From Agriterribacter sp964604365 (GTDB taxonomy: Bacteria; Bacteroidota; Bacteroidia; Chitinophagales; Chitinophagaceae): 64,000 nt of DNA. The notes beneath the pieces are model-generated. The model saw nothing but the letters and a program-made list of their open reading frames with translations, made no database searches and was not told where the DNA came from. Below are positions 9,584 through 18,578 of this stretch, one piece after another. Location: the NCBI GenBank assembly GCA_964604365.1, contig CAZRYS010000014.1:73513-137512 (forward strand), given 5' to 3'. The first letter of the stretch is position 1. Each line of letters begins with the position of its first letter. The position numbers were made by a program, and so were the translations under genes.

Positions 9584-9617
9584 AAAAAAAAATCCGCTCT
9601 GTTGTCAGAGCGGATTT
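9584..9617 (-). terminator. Rho-independent terminator of rpsA
   Basis: Perfect 11-bp stem (9591-9601 / 9606-9616), 4-base loop, followed on the minus strand by nine Ts. It lies 20 bases beyond the rpsA stop. Confidence 0.9.
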
Positions 9618-9636
9618 AATCTTATCATCGAAAAAC

Positions 9637-11538
9637 TTATTCGGCTTTATCACCCGACTCACCTTCTTCCAGCTTTTTCTTGAATTCAGCCAGAACACCA
9701 AGATCGCCTAAAGTAGTTTTTTCAACCTTAGATTGTATTTCTTTCACGGCTTTCTTGGTTTTAGCAGCTTCTGCTTTTCTTTCTTTGTTCACAGCTTCTT
9801 TCTCGTCTGCTTTGGCTTGCTCCCAAATACGGGCGTGACTTAATACTATGCGTTTCTCGTTCCTATCGAACTCAATTACTACAAACTGGTTAGTTTCGTC
9901 TGCCACTACACTGCCACCATCTTCTTTCGCCAGGTGACGGTTAGGTACAAATCCTTCCAATCCGTAAGGTAACAATACAATAGCTCCTTTGTCATCTTTT
10001 TTGATCACAGTAGCTTCGTGTACGGTGCCAATACCGAAAGTCTCTTGCAGAGAATTCCAGGGATCTTCTTCCAATTGTTTGTGTCCTAATTGCAGTTTGC
10101 GGTTTTCTTTGTCAATTCCCAGAATCATTACATCTATATCGCTGCCTACTTTAGTATACTCACTTGGATGATTGAAACGTTTTAACCAGCTCAGATCGCT
10201 GATATGAATCATACCGCCAATACCTGGTTCCAGTTCGATAAACACACCATAAGGAGTGATGTTTTTCACCAGTCCTTTGTGACGGCTGTCCACTGGGAAT
10301 TTGTTTTCAATTTCATTCCAGGGATCAGGAGAGAGTTGTTTAATAGACAAACTCATCTTGCGAGAGTCTTTGTCCAGCGTTACAATCTTAGCCTCATGCT
10401 CATCACCTAATTTGAAGAATTCTTTAGCATTGATAGGTGTATTAGCCCAGGTAATTTCACTTACGTGTACCAATCCTTCTACGCCTGGCAATATTTCCAG
10501 GAATGCGCCATAATCTTCAATATTAACGACTTTACCTTTTACCACTTTTGTTTCATCAATGGTTTCAGGCAATGTATCCCAAGGATGTGGCGTCAATTGT
10601 TTCAGACCTAAGCTGATTCTTTTTTTATCATCATCAAAGTCTAATACAACCACATTCAGTTTCTGCTCCATCTTAAGCACTTCGCTTGGATGGTTGATAC
10701 GTCCCCAACTGATATCGGTGATGTATAATAAACCATCCAGTCCACCCAGATCCAAGAAAGCTCCAAAGTCTGTAATGTTCTTGATGGTACCTTCCAATAC
10801 CTGCCCTTTTTCCAGCTTGCTGATAATTTCGGCACGTTGTGCTTCGATATCGCTTTCAATAAGTGCTTTATGAGATACCACAGCATTCTTAATGGCTTCG
10901 TTGATCTTCACCACCTTGAATTCCATTGTTTTTCCAACAAACTGATCGTAGTCTGTTACCGGCTTCACATCAATTTGAGACCCTGGAAGGAAGGTTTCCA
11001 TTCCAAATACATCTACAATCAAGCCACCTTTGGTTTTACTGGTAACAGTACCGGTAACCACTTCACCTGTTTTGTGTATTTCAACAATGCGTTCCCAAGC
11101 CCGTGTGATACGTGCTTGTCTACGGCTGAGGTGCAGGTGACCTTCCCTGTCTTCTTTTTCTACCACCATTACTTCTACCACATCCCCAACTTTCAGTCCG
11201 GGGATATCACGAAATTCGTTGGCGGATACCAATCCATCACTTTTAAAACCAATATTAATAACAACATCAGTTTTAGTTAAACCTACTACAATCCCTTCTA
11301 CCATTTCATTATCGGAAATGGTTTTGAATGTACCCTCATACACCTGGCTGTACTTCTCTTTTTCTGCTTCGCTGTAGCTGGATACATTTCTCTTGTCGAT
11401 GCTCCAATCGAAGTCATCATGAGCAGTTTCCGGTTCAGCCGGAACCTGTTGCACGGGTACATTTGTTGCCGCTGTAGCTGCTGTAGAAGCAGTCTCCTGT
11501 GCATCAGCGTTTGAGTTAACAATTTGATTTTCTGACAT
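9637..11538 (-). CDS. rpsA: 30S ribosomal protein S1
   Basis: RNA-binding ribosomal protein of 633 residues needed for translation initiation on structured or leader-poor mRNAs. After an acidic, Ala/Thr-rich N-terminus (about 1-75), six S1 OB-fold repeats follow, roughly at 78-145, 160-230, 245-315, 335-400, 420-490 and 505-575. The central ones carry the typical GAFLDLGGLDGLLYITDISW and GVEGLVHVSEITW patterns. The Lys/Glu-rich tail is normal for Bacteroidota. The start MSENQ at 11536-11538 was chosen over an ATG 9 bases upstream. A TACCTTTG -7 box at 11571-11578 on the minus strand and the terminator at 9584-9617 make it a single-gene unit. Confidence 0.96.
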   Translation of the reverse strand: MSENQIVNSNADAQETASTAATAATNVPVQQVPAEPETAHDDFDWSIDKRNVSSYSEAEKEKYSQVYEGTFKTISDNEMVEGIVVGLTKTDVVINIGFKSDGLVSANEFRDIPGLKVGDVVEVMVVEKEDREGHLHLSRRQARITRAWERIVEIHKTGEVVTGTVTSKTKGGLIVDVFGMETFLPGSQIDVKPVTDYDQFVGKTMEFKVVKINEAIKNAVVSHKALIESDIEAQRAEIISKLEKGQVLEGTIKNITDFGAFLDLGGLDGLLYITDISWGRINHPSEVLKMEQKLNVVVLDFDDDKKRISLGLKQLTPHPWDTLPETIDETKVVKGKVVNIEDYGAFLEILPGVEGLVHVSEITWANTPINAKEFFKLGDEHEAKIVTLDKDSRKMSLSIKQLSPDPWNEIENKFPVDSRHKGLVKNITPYGVFIELEPGIGGMIHISDLSWLKRFNHPSEYTKVGSDIDVMILGIDKENRKLQLGHKQLEEDPWNSLQETFGIGTVHEATVIKKDDKGAIVLLPYGLEGFVPNRHLAKEDGGSVVADETNQFVVIEFDRNEKRIVLSHARIWEQAKADEKEAVNKERKAEAAKTKKAVKEIQSKVEKTTLGDLGVLAEFKKKLEEGESGDKAE

Positions 11539-11570
11539 AATATACACCCAATGGTTTTAAATTGGGAGTG

Positions 11571-11578
11571 CAAAGGTA
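11571..11578 (-). promoter_or_regulatory. Bacteroidota -7 promoter element TACCTTTG for rpsA
   Basis: Exact TAnnTTTG on the minus strand, about 33 bases before the rpsA start codon. The short leader contains an imperfect palindrome around CCAAT...ATTGG. Confidence 0.6.
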
Positions 11579-11719
11579 ATACTTTTTAGCAGAAAATCCG
11601 GAGGAAAAATGTGGATTGTTTAGCCTTTACTCTGCCTGTGGAATACTCATTTTAAATGCTATAAACAACAGACATACAATATATTAACAAGCTTACTTCT
11701 CATTGTCAACGATTTTAAT

Positions 11720-12376
11720 TTATAACTTTTCCAGCGCCTCTTCATCAAATTCAAGCAAACTGGTAAGTTGGAGGTCCGCAGCATTCCACCGGAGCTGTCC
11801 CTGAAAAGCAGGGGCCGGCACCACAACACACTTCATAAGCGCTGCTTTCACAGCGATCATTCCATTGAACGAATCTTCAAAACAGACACAACTGGCTGGT
11901 TGTTTGCCCAAGGCATTCGCACAATTTAAATAAACCGCTGGATGCGGCTTGCCATAAGGCAAGCCCTCCGCAGAGGTAAGCGTTGAAAAATAAGGGCCGA
12001 TATTTAGTTTATCAACTACCACATGCACAAGACTCATAGGAGAAGATGTAGCAACAGCCAATGTAAACCCCTTGGATTGTAATAACTGCAGCGTTTTATA
12101 TACACCGGGCATGGCCGTGCCATTTTTTTTTATTTTGTGGGTCGCCCGGTTTATGATATCAACCGTAGCAGCCTCAGCATAAGTAAGAGAAATATTAAAA
12201 TGATTGAACCAGTGGTTGATCCACTCCTCTGTTCTTAATCCGGTAGAACTATGATATTGTTCAACAGTAAGTTCTACACCGTGCTCTTTCAATACCTCAC
12301 ATCCGGCTTGTTCCCATAGAGGTTCGGAATCTATCAATAGCCCATCCATATCAAAAATAAAAGTATCCCGTTTCAT
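11720..12376 (-). CDS. HAD-superfamily sugar phosphatase (HxpB / beta-phosphoglucomutase-like)
   Basis: Cytoplasmic haloacid-dehalogenase-fold phosphatase of 218 residues. Motif I is FDMDGLLIDSEP (residues 8-19, nucleophile Asp and acid/base Asp), motif II is VATSSP with the Ser/Thr, motif III has the Lys in GKPHPAVY, and motif IV is CFEDSFNGMIA. A helical cap sits between motifs I and II. The family includes hexitol-phosphatase and 2-deoxyglucose-6-phosphatase, so a sugar-phosphate substrate is likely. It is transcribed alone, in the same direction as rpsA but beyond the reach of an obvious shared promoter. Confidence 0.9.
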   Translation of the reverse strand: MKRDTFIFDMDGLLIDSEPLWEQAGCEVLKEHGVELTVEQYHSSTGLRTEEWINHWFNHFNISLTYAEAATVDIINRATHKIKKNGTAMPGVYKTLQLLQSKGFTLAVATSSPMSLVHVVVDKLNIGPYFSTLTSAEGLPYGKPHPAVYLNCANALGKQPASCVCFEDSFNGMIAVKAALMKCVVVPAPAFQGQLRWNAADLQLTSLLEFDEEALEKL

Positions 12377-12439
12377 TATTGCATTTATTGCGACAAAGAT
12401 AGTCTGCGGACATTTGATTTGGAGCGGTAAAGAGAAGGC

Positions 12440-12514
12440 ATAAAAAAAGCAACAGAAAATGAATAATTTTTTCGGGGTTATAAAGGACGTCGGCCCGGCT
12501 TCATTTTCTGTTGC
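12440..12514 (-). terminator. Orphan rho-independent terminator with long loop
   Basis: Perfect 15-bp inverted repeat (12449-12463 / 12500-12514) around a 36-base loop. On the minus strand it is followed by seven Ts (12442-12448). No gene ends here: the nearest upstream minus-strand gene, arginine deiminase, stops more than 700 bases away. It therefore terminates either a very long 3' region or an unannotated RNA. Confidence 0.7.
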
Positions 12515-12790
12515 AAGTAATGTTTTTTGGACGGAATAACATTACAATTGATTTTCTCAGGATTTGGATTTTAAGGTTGTTTCAAAGGACGATTTACTGG
12601 TTTTCTTTAAGCTATTGGATTCGTCGTTTTCATAGTACCATTGGATTCATGGGTCTCATAGTATTACTGGATTCGGTTTTCAAAGGATCTGGCTGTTTTT
12701 TTAGGATTTTTGGATTTGCTTTTTGGATTTAAGAAACGGTTTTCATCGGACGGCTTCTCATAGTTTTTGACATCTGATCTGACACAAAGA
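12515..12790 (-). ncRNA. Candidate small RNA with degenerate internal repeats
   Basis: A gene-free segment directly upstream of the orphan terminator. It holds four or five related copies of a unit resembling CGGTTTTCAAAGGA on the plus strand: 12575-12590, 12622-12637, 12674-12689 and 12737-12750. These are interleaved with TGGATTC/TGGATTT words. A possible weak -7 region (TAGTTTC) lies near 12790 on the minus strand. Only very short ORFs occur on the minus strand (for example MRPMNPMVL, then MKTTNPIA overlapping at ATGA). A 73-codon plus-strand frame at 12511-12732 is Phe/Trp-rich and looks non-coding. RNA status is inferred from the terminator and structure only. Confidence 0.3.
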
Positions 12791-12844
12791 AACTAATGAT
12801 TTTAATAAAAAAAAACAGCTAAGATCCTTGTTGGAATTGAGGTC

Positions 12845-12872
12845 TACGTTTCCGCTATCGGAAAACTACGTA
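12845..12872. promoter_or_regulatory. Bulged dyad element upstream of the candidate RNA
   Basis: Stem arms TACG+TTTCCG (12845-12854) and CGGAAA+CGTA (12859-12864, 12869-12872) pair with a 4-base bulge and a 4-base loop. CTACGT also recurs as a direct repeat at 12844 and 12866. It may be a protein-binding site or a folded RNA segment. The rest of 12873-13237 shows no gene. Confidence 0.3.
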
Positions 12873-13237
12873 TCCCTATTTTTGCGGCATATGAAAAAAT
12901 AAATTATACAACAGCAGTAGTATTTACCTGAACTAGGAGTTTTCAATTAATAAAAGCAGGTTAGTTGAGATATGTTATCGGACAATGTATCGTAAAAGCA
13001 CTATAGTTCCGCATTTCCAGATGATGGGGTTTTTCTTTTCGGCCTCATTTTAATTGAATAAAGTCAACAAGAAAGAGGTTTCTTCAAGACCGTAATTTTA
13101 CTGTTTTTAGCTTAAAAACCGCCTTTTTCAAATAAAAACCCATAAAAACAATATAGACCGACCTAAAGAAACGACCAGCCTTCAACGTGTTTTTGTTAAG
13201 ATATATCAACGATGTAATCCGTATCTAACTGTTATGA

Positions 13238-14671
13238 CTAAAAATCGTCCCGCAACAGCGGCATGCTCATGCAATGAAAGCCACCTCTTGCTCGGGATAA
13301 CTCTGCAGAAGGCATCAGTATAAGTGTATCGGTCATTGTATCGGGAGATACAGTGCCATTTTCCAATTGGAGGATAATATCTTTTACATTGGCAACCGCA
13401 AATCCTTTGTTTTTAAACGCTTCAACTGTCTTATCATTTCTATCATATCCTAATACTACACCCTCCTGCAGCGCCAGCAGGTTGCAGGAATCTGTCCACT
13501 GCTCACGGGCATCGTATGGGAAGCGGTTATTGCCGGAGTATATAAACCTTGTCTTCTCAGATGCATGCAAATCATTGACGCTGATATCCTGCAACAAGTC
13601 TTCCAGGTTATCCATGTATACAGGGCTATCAATATTTTTTTTGTGGAACTGGATTACCTGCAGGTTATCTTCTTTTTTTTTGCCGTTCAAAATCCGTTGT
13701 ACTGTATCTGCGTTTTCACGCCGGATAGCACGCCTGGAAAATGCGCCCAGCAAAACCCAGACATTTCGCTTTACCTGTGTAAATACAGTATCAATGTGCA
13801 TAAAATCCCGCTTCTTGGGAATTTTAACCACACTCACCTTTTCCATCAGCGACCTGTCAAACATCAAATTCACCACCTGGTGTGCTGCCTCTGTACTGGT
13901 TCTTTCGCTAATGCCGATCAACAGATGATCATTACTCACCACCATCACGTCGCCACCTTCCAAAGTTACTTTTTGCTCATCCCCATCTTTGGGCATCAAA
14001 AAATGTTGATGCGTATCAGCTAACTCTATAATATTGTGCTGTACTCCCTCAAAAACCTTGTGGTTGAAGAATATGTATTGGGTTAACAGGGCTTCCCGAA
14101 GACGGGCTTTTCTAGCCGGTTTGTTCAGCAATATGTGGTTTTTGATAACGATACCGATATCTCTCGTAAAAATCAGGTTGGGAATGGGCGGGAATAACAT
14201 CGTTTTATCAGGCAGCGTACCTGTGATGAATACCTTTGCCAGTGTTTGCGCGTCCAATGCGATTAGTTTTCTCTGGAGATAATAAGAGCAGTTTTCCACA
14301 GCGCATACAGAGGCTGTCAATTTTTCTTTAATGGCGTTGTCTCCGAGTATTTCAGCCAGTAACATTTGTATTTCTACCACCTGCTGCGAAGCAAAAAAAT
14401 CTTCGTTTTCGGGTTTATAAAAACGTCGATTGTTTTCGGGATGGTCGATGTTCGCCAGCTTCCCTTTTATTTTTGAAGGATCCAGAAAATACAGCAATAG
14501 TTTCGTGTAATAATCGTACTCATTCCTGCGAATGGTATCCAGGTGTACAATATCCTCAAACAACCAATCCTGTGCCTTTGAGGGAACCACTTTGCCCAAA
14601 CCACTATCTGGTGTATGAACAAGAAGGCGTCTTAATTTTCCGATTTCAGAATTTACCTGTATTTGCTGCAT
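13238..14671 (-). CDS. Arginine deiminase family protein
   Basis: Guanidino-group hydrolase fold that converts arginine to citrulline and ammonia. The 477-residue protein has the expected catalytic pattern: TRD in IFTRDIGIV, the LEGGDV segment, the His-x-Asp motif HIDTVF, and a C-terminal nucleophile Cys467 in HCMSMP. It is longer than classical ArcA (about 400-420), as is seen in Bacteroidota versions. No carbamoyltransferase or carbamate kinase gene is nearby, so a complete ADI energy pathway is not supported here. A related amidinotransferase or hydrolase activity remains possible. It is followed by a long gene-free stretch. Confidence 0.88.
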   Translation of the reverse strand: MQQIQVNSEIGKLRRLLVHTPDSGLGKVVPSKAQDWLFEDIVHLDTIRRNEYDYYTKLLLYFLDPSKIKGKLANIDHPENNRRFYKPENEDFFASQQVVEIQMLLAEILGDNAIKEKLTASVCAVENCSYYLQRKLIALDAQTLAKVFITGTLPDKTMLFPPIPNLIFTRDIGIVIKNHILLNKPARKARLREALLTQYIFFNHKVFEGVQHNIIELADTHQHFLMPKDGDEQKVTLEGGDVMVVSNDHLLIGISERTSTEAAHQVVNLMFDRSLMEKVSVVKIPKKRDFMHIDTVFTQVKRNVWVLLGAFSRRAIRRENADTVQRILNGKKKEDNLQVIQFHKKNIDSPVYMDNLEDLLQDISVNDLHASEKTRFIYSGNNRFPYDAREQWTDSCNLLALQEGVVLGYDRNDKTVEAFKNKGFAVANVKDIILQLENGTVSPDTMTDTLILMPSAELSRARGGFHCMSMPLLRDDF

Positions 14672-14812
14672 TGTATTTAAGATAATACTAAAATTACTTC
14701 AAAACAAGTACGATCGTACCTAAAACAGGTTTAGTATTTCGTTAAATCCCGCATTGGAGTATTGTTTATACCTAAGCAAAACAATATCGGGAGGTGATTT
14801 TTCGTAGTGCAC

Positions 14813-14998
14813 TTATGTCATGGAATGAATTCCCAACTTATTGCCTTCACTATCTATAAACATCGCAAAGCAACCCATCTCCGGATTTATTTCAGTTTTG
14901 GGAACTACCATTAGTTCCATTATTGGCGGATACTTTATCAGCGATAATTGGTGAATTCCCGCCTCCGTTCGATAACTTAGGGAAGATTTCAAAATCAG
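14813..14998 (-). pseudogene. VOC/glyoxalase-family gene remnant (frameshifted, 5'-truncated)
   Basis: The last part of a vicinal-oxygen-chelate protein is readable on the minus strand: VVPKTEINPEMGCF, then AMFIDSEGNKLGIHSM, ending in TAA at 14813-14815. The preceding VOC segment (LSNGG, then IADKVSANNG) is in another frame, so about two bases are missing near 14920. No N-terminal half is found upstream. This is a decayed gene, not an expressed one. Confidence 0.7.
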
Positions 14999-15005
14999 CT
15001 ATACA

Positions 15006-15410
15006 ATGCGGATTTTTACAATTATTACGCTCTCGTTTTTTATCAACCTGATTTCTATCCTTCTACTATTTTCTGAATCCAGCAAGGGAAACGCCTTTAC
15101 CGCTTCAGGTTTTTTTAGCAATTTCTCTACAAAATTTGCTTATGCTTTGCCCGTTACAATAATTCCGATACTTATATACATCACCATAGGATTTAGAATA
15201 ACAAAAGATCTGACAGTACGAAAGCATATTCTTTGGGGGATCGCTTTAATACCGATCTTAATGATATTTGATGTTTTATTTTTAACCGGAGCGTTCACAA
15301 GTATAACCGATATAGAGGCTACAATTGTAATAAAGAACAGAATAAAAACCGGTGTTGCATATGTAGTTTGTATGTTGATAATGGAGCAACAAACCAATTG
15401 GTCTGGTTAA
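15006..15410 (+). CDS. Small membrane protein of unknown function
   Basis: A 134-residue protein not recognised as a named family. It shows a hydrophobic N-terminus (residues 3-22) and three further likely membrane helices (about 45-63, 74-96 and 112-125). The charged loop RITKDLTVRKH suggests cytoplasmic orientation between helices 2 and 3. The C-terminus ends abruptly after the last helix in EQQTNWSG. It lies next to a decayed VOC gene and converges on the phosphodiesterase gene with a 33-base gap. The consistent hydrophobic pattern makes it more likely real than a chance frame, but support is modest. Confidence 0.5.
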   Translation: MRIFTIITLSFFINLISILLLFSESSKGNAFTASGFFSNFSTKFAYALPVTIIPILIYITIGFRITKDLTVRKHILWGIALIPILMIFDVLFLTGAFTSITDIEATIVIKNRIKTGVAYVVCMLIMEQQTNWSG

Positions 15411-15443
15411 AAATGATGCTGCAATTATAACACTTTCAAGTGG

Positions 15444-16679
15444 TCAATTAACAATAACCCAACGATTCACGGTATTATACTTTCCCTCCATTACTAATTT
15501 ATATGTACCCTTGGCCGGCGTAAAGTCAAACTCCGTTTTCCCTTTAGCTACTTCAATAGTTCCAAGTAAGGTTAAAGCATCCGTCTTTCCGGTAGTATTG
15601 TATTCATTTGTCTTTGCGAGATATACTTTTACTTCACCTTCCCGGTCGTAGGGATCCCAGCCCACCTTCAACTTGTTTCCCACAACAAAAGCATATGGAT
15701 TTGCCAGGGAGACTTTTCCTATAAGCGGCACACCATCTATTTCCCGCGCCACTTCTTGCTGAACAGGCAAGCCCATAAAACGCATAATAGAAGGCGTTAT
15801 ATCTACCACTGCTGGTACATCCGAATGAAAATACCGGTTCAAGTCCCGCCCGTTGGTGAGAATCCAGGTTGTTTTTTCCCTTGCACTCTGTCCACCGTGA
15901 TGTTTACCTTCTATACCATCCCTACCATGATCTGTTGTGGCAAAAATTAACCACTCTTCATTATAGCGTTTCTCCCTTTCCAGTATCGCATCATATATAC
16001 GTCCAATTTGTTTATCGGCGATCTCAATAGCTCTATCAAATTCGGCACTATTACCATATCGATGAGAAACATCATCTGTGTATTGCAAATAAACCCATGT
16101 AAGGTCTGGTCCATTTTTTTTAATAGAAGCCACAGCACCATCCGTTATTGCTTCATCAATCTTATTAATATAGAGACTTTCTTTATCATGCGGGTATTTC
16201 AGCGTATCCAACTCCAAGCCGTCCATTTTGAAATCCATTTGTATCTTTCTTGTTTCGGCTTTCCCCTCCCCTATCAGTTTTGTCCTATTATCTTCCCAGG
16301 TAGAATATACCGCCAGCTTCTTTTGAGGAGCTGCATCTCTAACCATTCTGAATATTGTAGGATAATTGTAGTTAGGCGCTTTGATGCCATTATCCCAAAC
16401 ATTGTGTTTGTTTACCCAGGTAGCGGTCAGCAGACTGTTATAACCCACTGCAGAGATAGTAGGTGTTTCAGAATATCCGTTTCTTTCTCCGCCCACATAA
16501 GCTCTGGTATAACCTCCAGCCGCCGCAATCCGCTTGATATTAGGTGTGGTGGCATTCCGTTCTATCAAATCGGGCGGTATTCCATCTACAATGATAAACA
16601 CAGCCTTTCTTACTTTCTGCTGTGCGCTTACACTCACCGATAACACCAATACCAATACAAGTAAATTAAACCACTTCAT
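15444..16679 (-). CDS. Secreted type I phosphodiesterase / nucleotide pyrophosphatase, alkaline phosphatase superfamily
   Basis: A 411-residue exported hydrolase with a signal peptide (residues 1-19, ending SVSAQ). The alkaline-phosphatase-like core begins with VFIIVDGIPPDLI (metal-binding Asp). The nucleophile region is YSETPTISAVGYNSLLT, and the metal ligands TTDHGRDG and HHGG follow. A beta-sandwich-like tail of about 80 residues completes it. The predicted activity is cleavage of phosphodiester or pyrophosphate bonds in the periplasm. It lies downstream of susC-susD on the same strand but is separated by a hairpin terminator at 16705-16735, so read-through rather than simple cotranscription would link it. 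Confidence 0.88.
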   Translation of the reverse strand: MKWFNLLVLVLVLSVSVSAQQKVRKAVFIIVDGIPPDLIERNATTPNIKRIAAAGGYTRAYVGGERNGYSETPTISAVGYNSLLTATWVNKHNVWDNGIKAPNYNYPTIFRMVRDAAPQKKLAVYSTWEDNRTKLIGEGKAETRKIQMDFKMDGLELDTLKYPHDKESLYINKIDEAITDGAVASIKKNGPDLTWVYLQYTDDVSHRYGNSAEFDRAIEIADKQIGRIYDAILEREKRYNEEWLIFATTDHGRDGIEGKHHGGQSAREKTTWILTNGRDLNRYFHSDVPAVVDITPSIMRFMGLPVQQEVAREIDGVPLIGKVSLANPYAFVVGNKLKVGWDPYDREGEVKVYLAKTNEYNTTGKTDALTLLGTIEVAKGKTEFDFTPAKGTYKLVMEGKYNTVNRWVIVN

Positions 16680-16704
16680 ATCTTATCGTTCTATTCTTTA
16701 TTGT

Positions 16705-16735
16705 AAAAAACTCCGGACTCGTATGCCCGGAGTTT
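16705..16735 (-). terminator. Terminator after susD
   Basis: A 9-bp stem AAACTCCGG / CCGGAGTTT (16708-16716 / 16727-16735) with a run of Ts on the minus strand. It lies between the susD stop and the phosphodiesterase start. Confidence 0.75.
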
Positions 16736-16750
16736 GTGTAAATTAAATAA

Positions 16751-18568
16751 TTAATCCCAACCAAATATTTGTTTCAAATTAGGGTTTAATGATGTCTGTA
16801 TTTGTGGTATGGGACGATAGTAATATTTAGGTGTTACAAAACTGCCGGTATTTTCTAAGATTTGAATATATCCGGATGTTGGTCCTGTCAAATAAACTGA
16901 TGCATCTGTCTGCCCAAAACTTCCTACTCTGGAATATATAAGTTCTCTACCCAAACTATTGGTTTCTTTAACAGCAGGTATTTGTTCGGAGTACGGAATC
17001 AATTTGATGTCAGCAATCCCATCGCCCGTCAAATCGTGATTTCCCAAAGAGTTGAAATAAATTCCTACAGGTGCAGTTTCAAATATCTTGCCGGCTTCCC
17101 AACGCATCAAGTCATCGTGACGATACCCTTCTAATGCTAACTCTACTCTTCTCTCTCTACGAATTTCATAAATTTCGCCCCGAAAAGCGCCTGTCACATT
17201 GGGGAATTTAGCTGCCTCCACCGGGTCGATTGCCGGGCTCATAGAAAGATGAGGCATACCTACTCTGGTACGTAAAACATTTACCGTAATATCAAGATCG
17301 CTTTGTGTTAGCAGACCCAATTCTGCCCTGGCTTCTGCATAAATTAGCAGCACTTCAGCGTACCTGTAGATAGGAACATCTACATCGTTTCTTACGTCCT
17401 GACTAGTAGAATTGTAAAAGCCTTTAATTTGATGATACCCAGAAAAGTTCTTTTGCAACTGTTGCACATATATCCCGCCACCCTGTGCGTAAGTAGACGT
17501 TCTAACCAACTCCCACCCAGGGTAAGCGTAGGTTTGTTTCAAACGAGGGTCCCGGTCTGTAAACTCTCCCACAAATTCCTTTTGCTGGTAATTAACCTGG
17601 CTACTATAGTAAGAGCCATCGTTCATCAGGTAAGATTGTACTAAATTTTTAGAAGGGGAAATTTCATAATTTCCGAATACCCCGTCTCCATTATCACCAT
17701 TAAGTAGGTTTGCCTGGTATTGCCTCACCAAAAGCATCTCTCTGTTACTTGCCAGATTTGCGCTAAAAAACAAGCTTGCATAATCCTCACCGGGCTTTCC
17801 TGTATTGTGAATCAAGTATCCGCCATTGTCAATTATATCCTTAGATACTTCGGCAGCCTTTTGTAACAATGTATTTACAGAGCTTTCCAAGCCTAATTCA
17901 GGATGGTATTTTCTGTAGGTGCCTTCATACAAAAGAAATCTGGCATAATCAGCCTTTACCACCCAACGATTTACGCCTCCAGCCTGAGCGGATATATTAA
18001 CATTATTTGCAGCAAATTCGTAGTCTTCCATTATTTTATTTACTACCATTTCCCGGGAGTCTCTTGGTGCCATCAATATGTCCTCATCGTTATTTCCCAC
18101 AACTTTATCAATCCAGGGAACATCTGAATACCGCTTCACTTTTACAACATAAAATCTCGCTCTGAAAAACCTACCTAAACCCTCAAAATGATTTTTCTTT
18201 TCCTCTGCTATATTTGCGCTACCAAAGTTTTCCAAAAATAGATTTGCCCGCCTCAGACCACCCCAGTCCCAACCGGATGCAACTGTAACAGAACTAGGAT
18301 TGCTTGTCATAATCGTCTTCAACTCAACATTACCTGTAGTCCAGGCATTATCCGTTAATGTTGATCCATCGGCAGTATAGATACCAGTTGATGGAAAATC
18401 ATACATTCCGGTTGTGTACAGTACCAGATCTTCTTCGGAATTAAAAAAATTGGCGATACCGATTTGCGTTTCAGGGAACCTATCCATGAACTTGTCGTTA
18501 CAAGAACTAAGCAAGAAAAAGCTTAACGTTATTGCGCCTGTCAGGCGACTATATATTTTTATTGACAT
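16751..18568 (-). CDS. SusD/RagB-family nutrient-binding outer-membrane lipoprotein
   Basis: Surface lipoprotein that caps the SusC channel and captures the substrate. It has 605 residues from the ATG at 18566-18568. The lipobox LLSSC gives lipid-modified Cys23, followed by the acidic NDKFMDRFPETQ segment. A helical TPR-like scaffold follows, and the typical C-terminal RagB region includes YRYAEVLLIYAEARAEL and IRRERRVELALEGYRHDDLMRW. Its start lies 10 bases after the susC stop, so the pair is one operon. Substrate is not readable; the phosphodiesterase downstream hints at a phosphorylated compound. Confidence 0.95.
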   Translation of the reverse strand: MSIKIYSRLTGAITLSFFLLSSCNDKFMDRFPETQIGIANFFNSEEDLVLYTTGMYDFPSTGIYTADGSTLTDNAWTTGNVELKTIMTSNPSSVTVASGWDWGGLRRANLFLENFGSANIAEEKKNHFEGLGRFFRARFYVVKVKRYSDVPWIDKVVGNNDEDILMAPRDSREMVVNKIMEDYEFAANNVNISAQAGGVNRWVVKADYARFLLYEGTYRKYHPELGLESSVNTLLQKAAEVSKDIIDNGGYLIHNTGKPGEDYASLFFSANLASNREMLLVRQYQANLLNGDNGDGVFGNYEISPSKNLVQSYLMNDGSYYSSQVNYQQKEFVGEFTDRDPRLKQTYAYPGWELVRTSTYAQGGGIYVQQLQKNFSGYHQIKGFYNSTSQDVRNDVDVPIYRYAEVLLIYAEARAELGLLTQSDLDITVNVLRTRVGMPHLSMSPAIDPVEAAKFPNVTGAFRGEIYEIRRERRVELALEGYRHDDLMRWEAGKIFETAPVGIYFNSLGNHDLTGDGIADIKLIPYSEQIPAVKETNSLGRELIYSRVGSFGQTDASVYLTGPTSGYIQILENTGSFVTPKYYYRPIPQIQTSLNPNLKQIFGWD

Positions 18569-18578
18569 ATTCTTTATT

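Noticed and set aside
12511..12732. 73-codon ORF on the plus strand
   Set aside because: Phe/Trp/Ile-rich composition from T-rich repeats, no family pattern, and it overlaps a terminator stem. Treated as non-coding.
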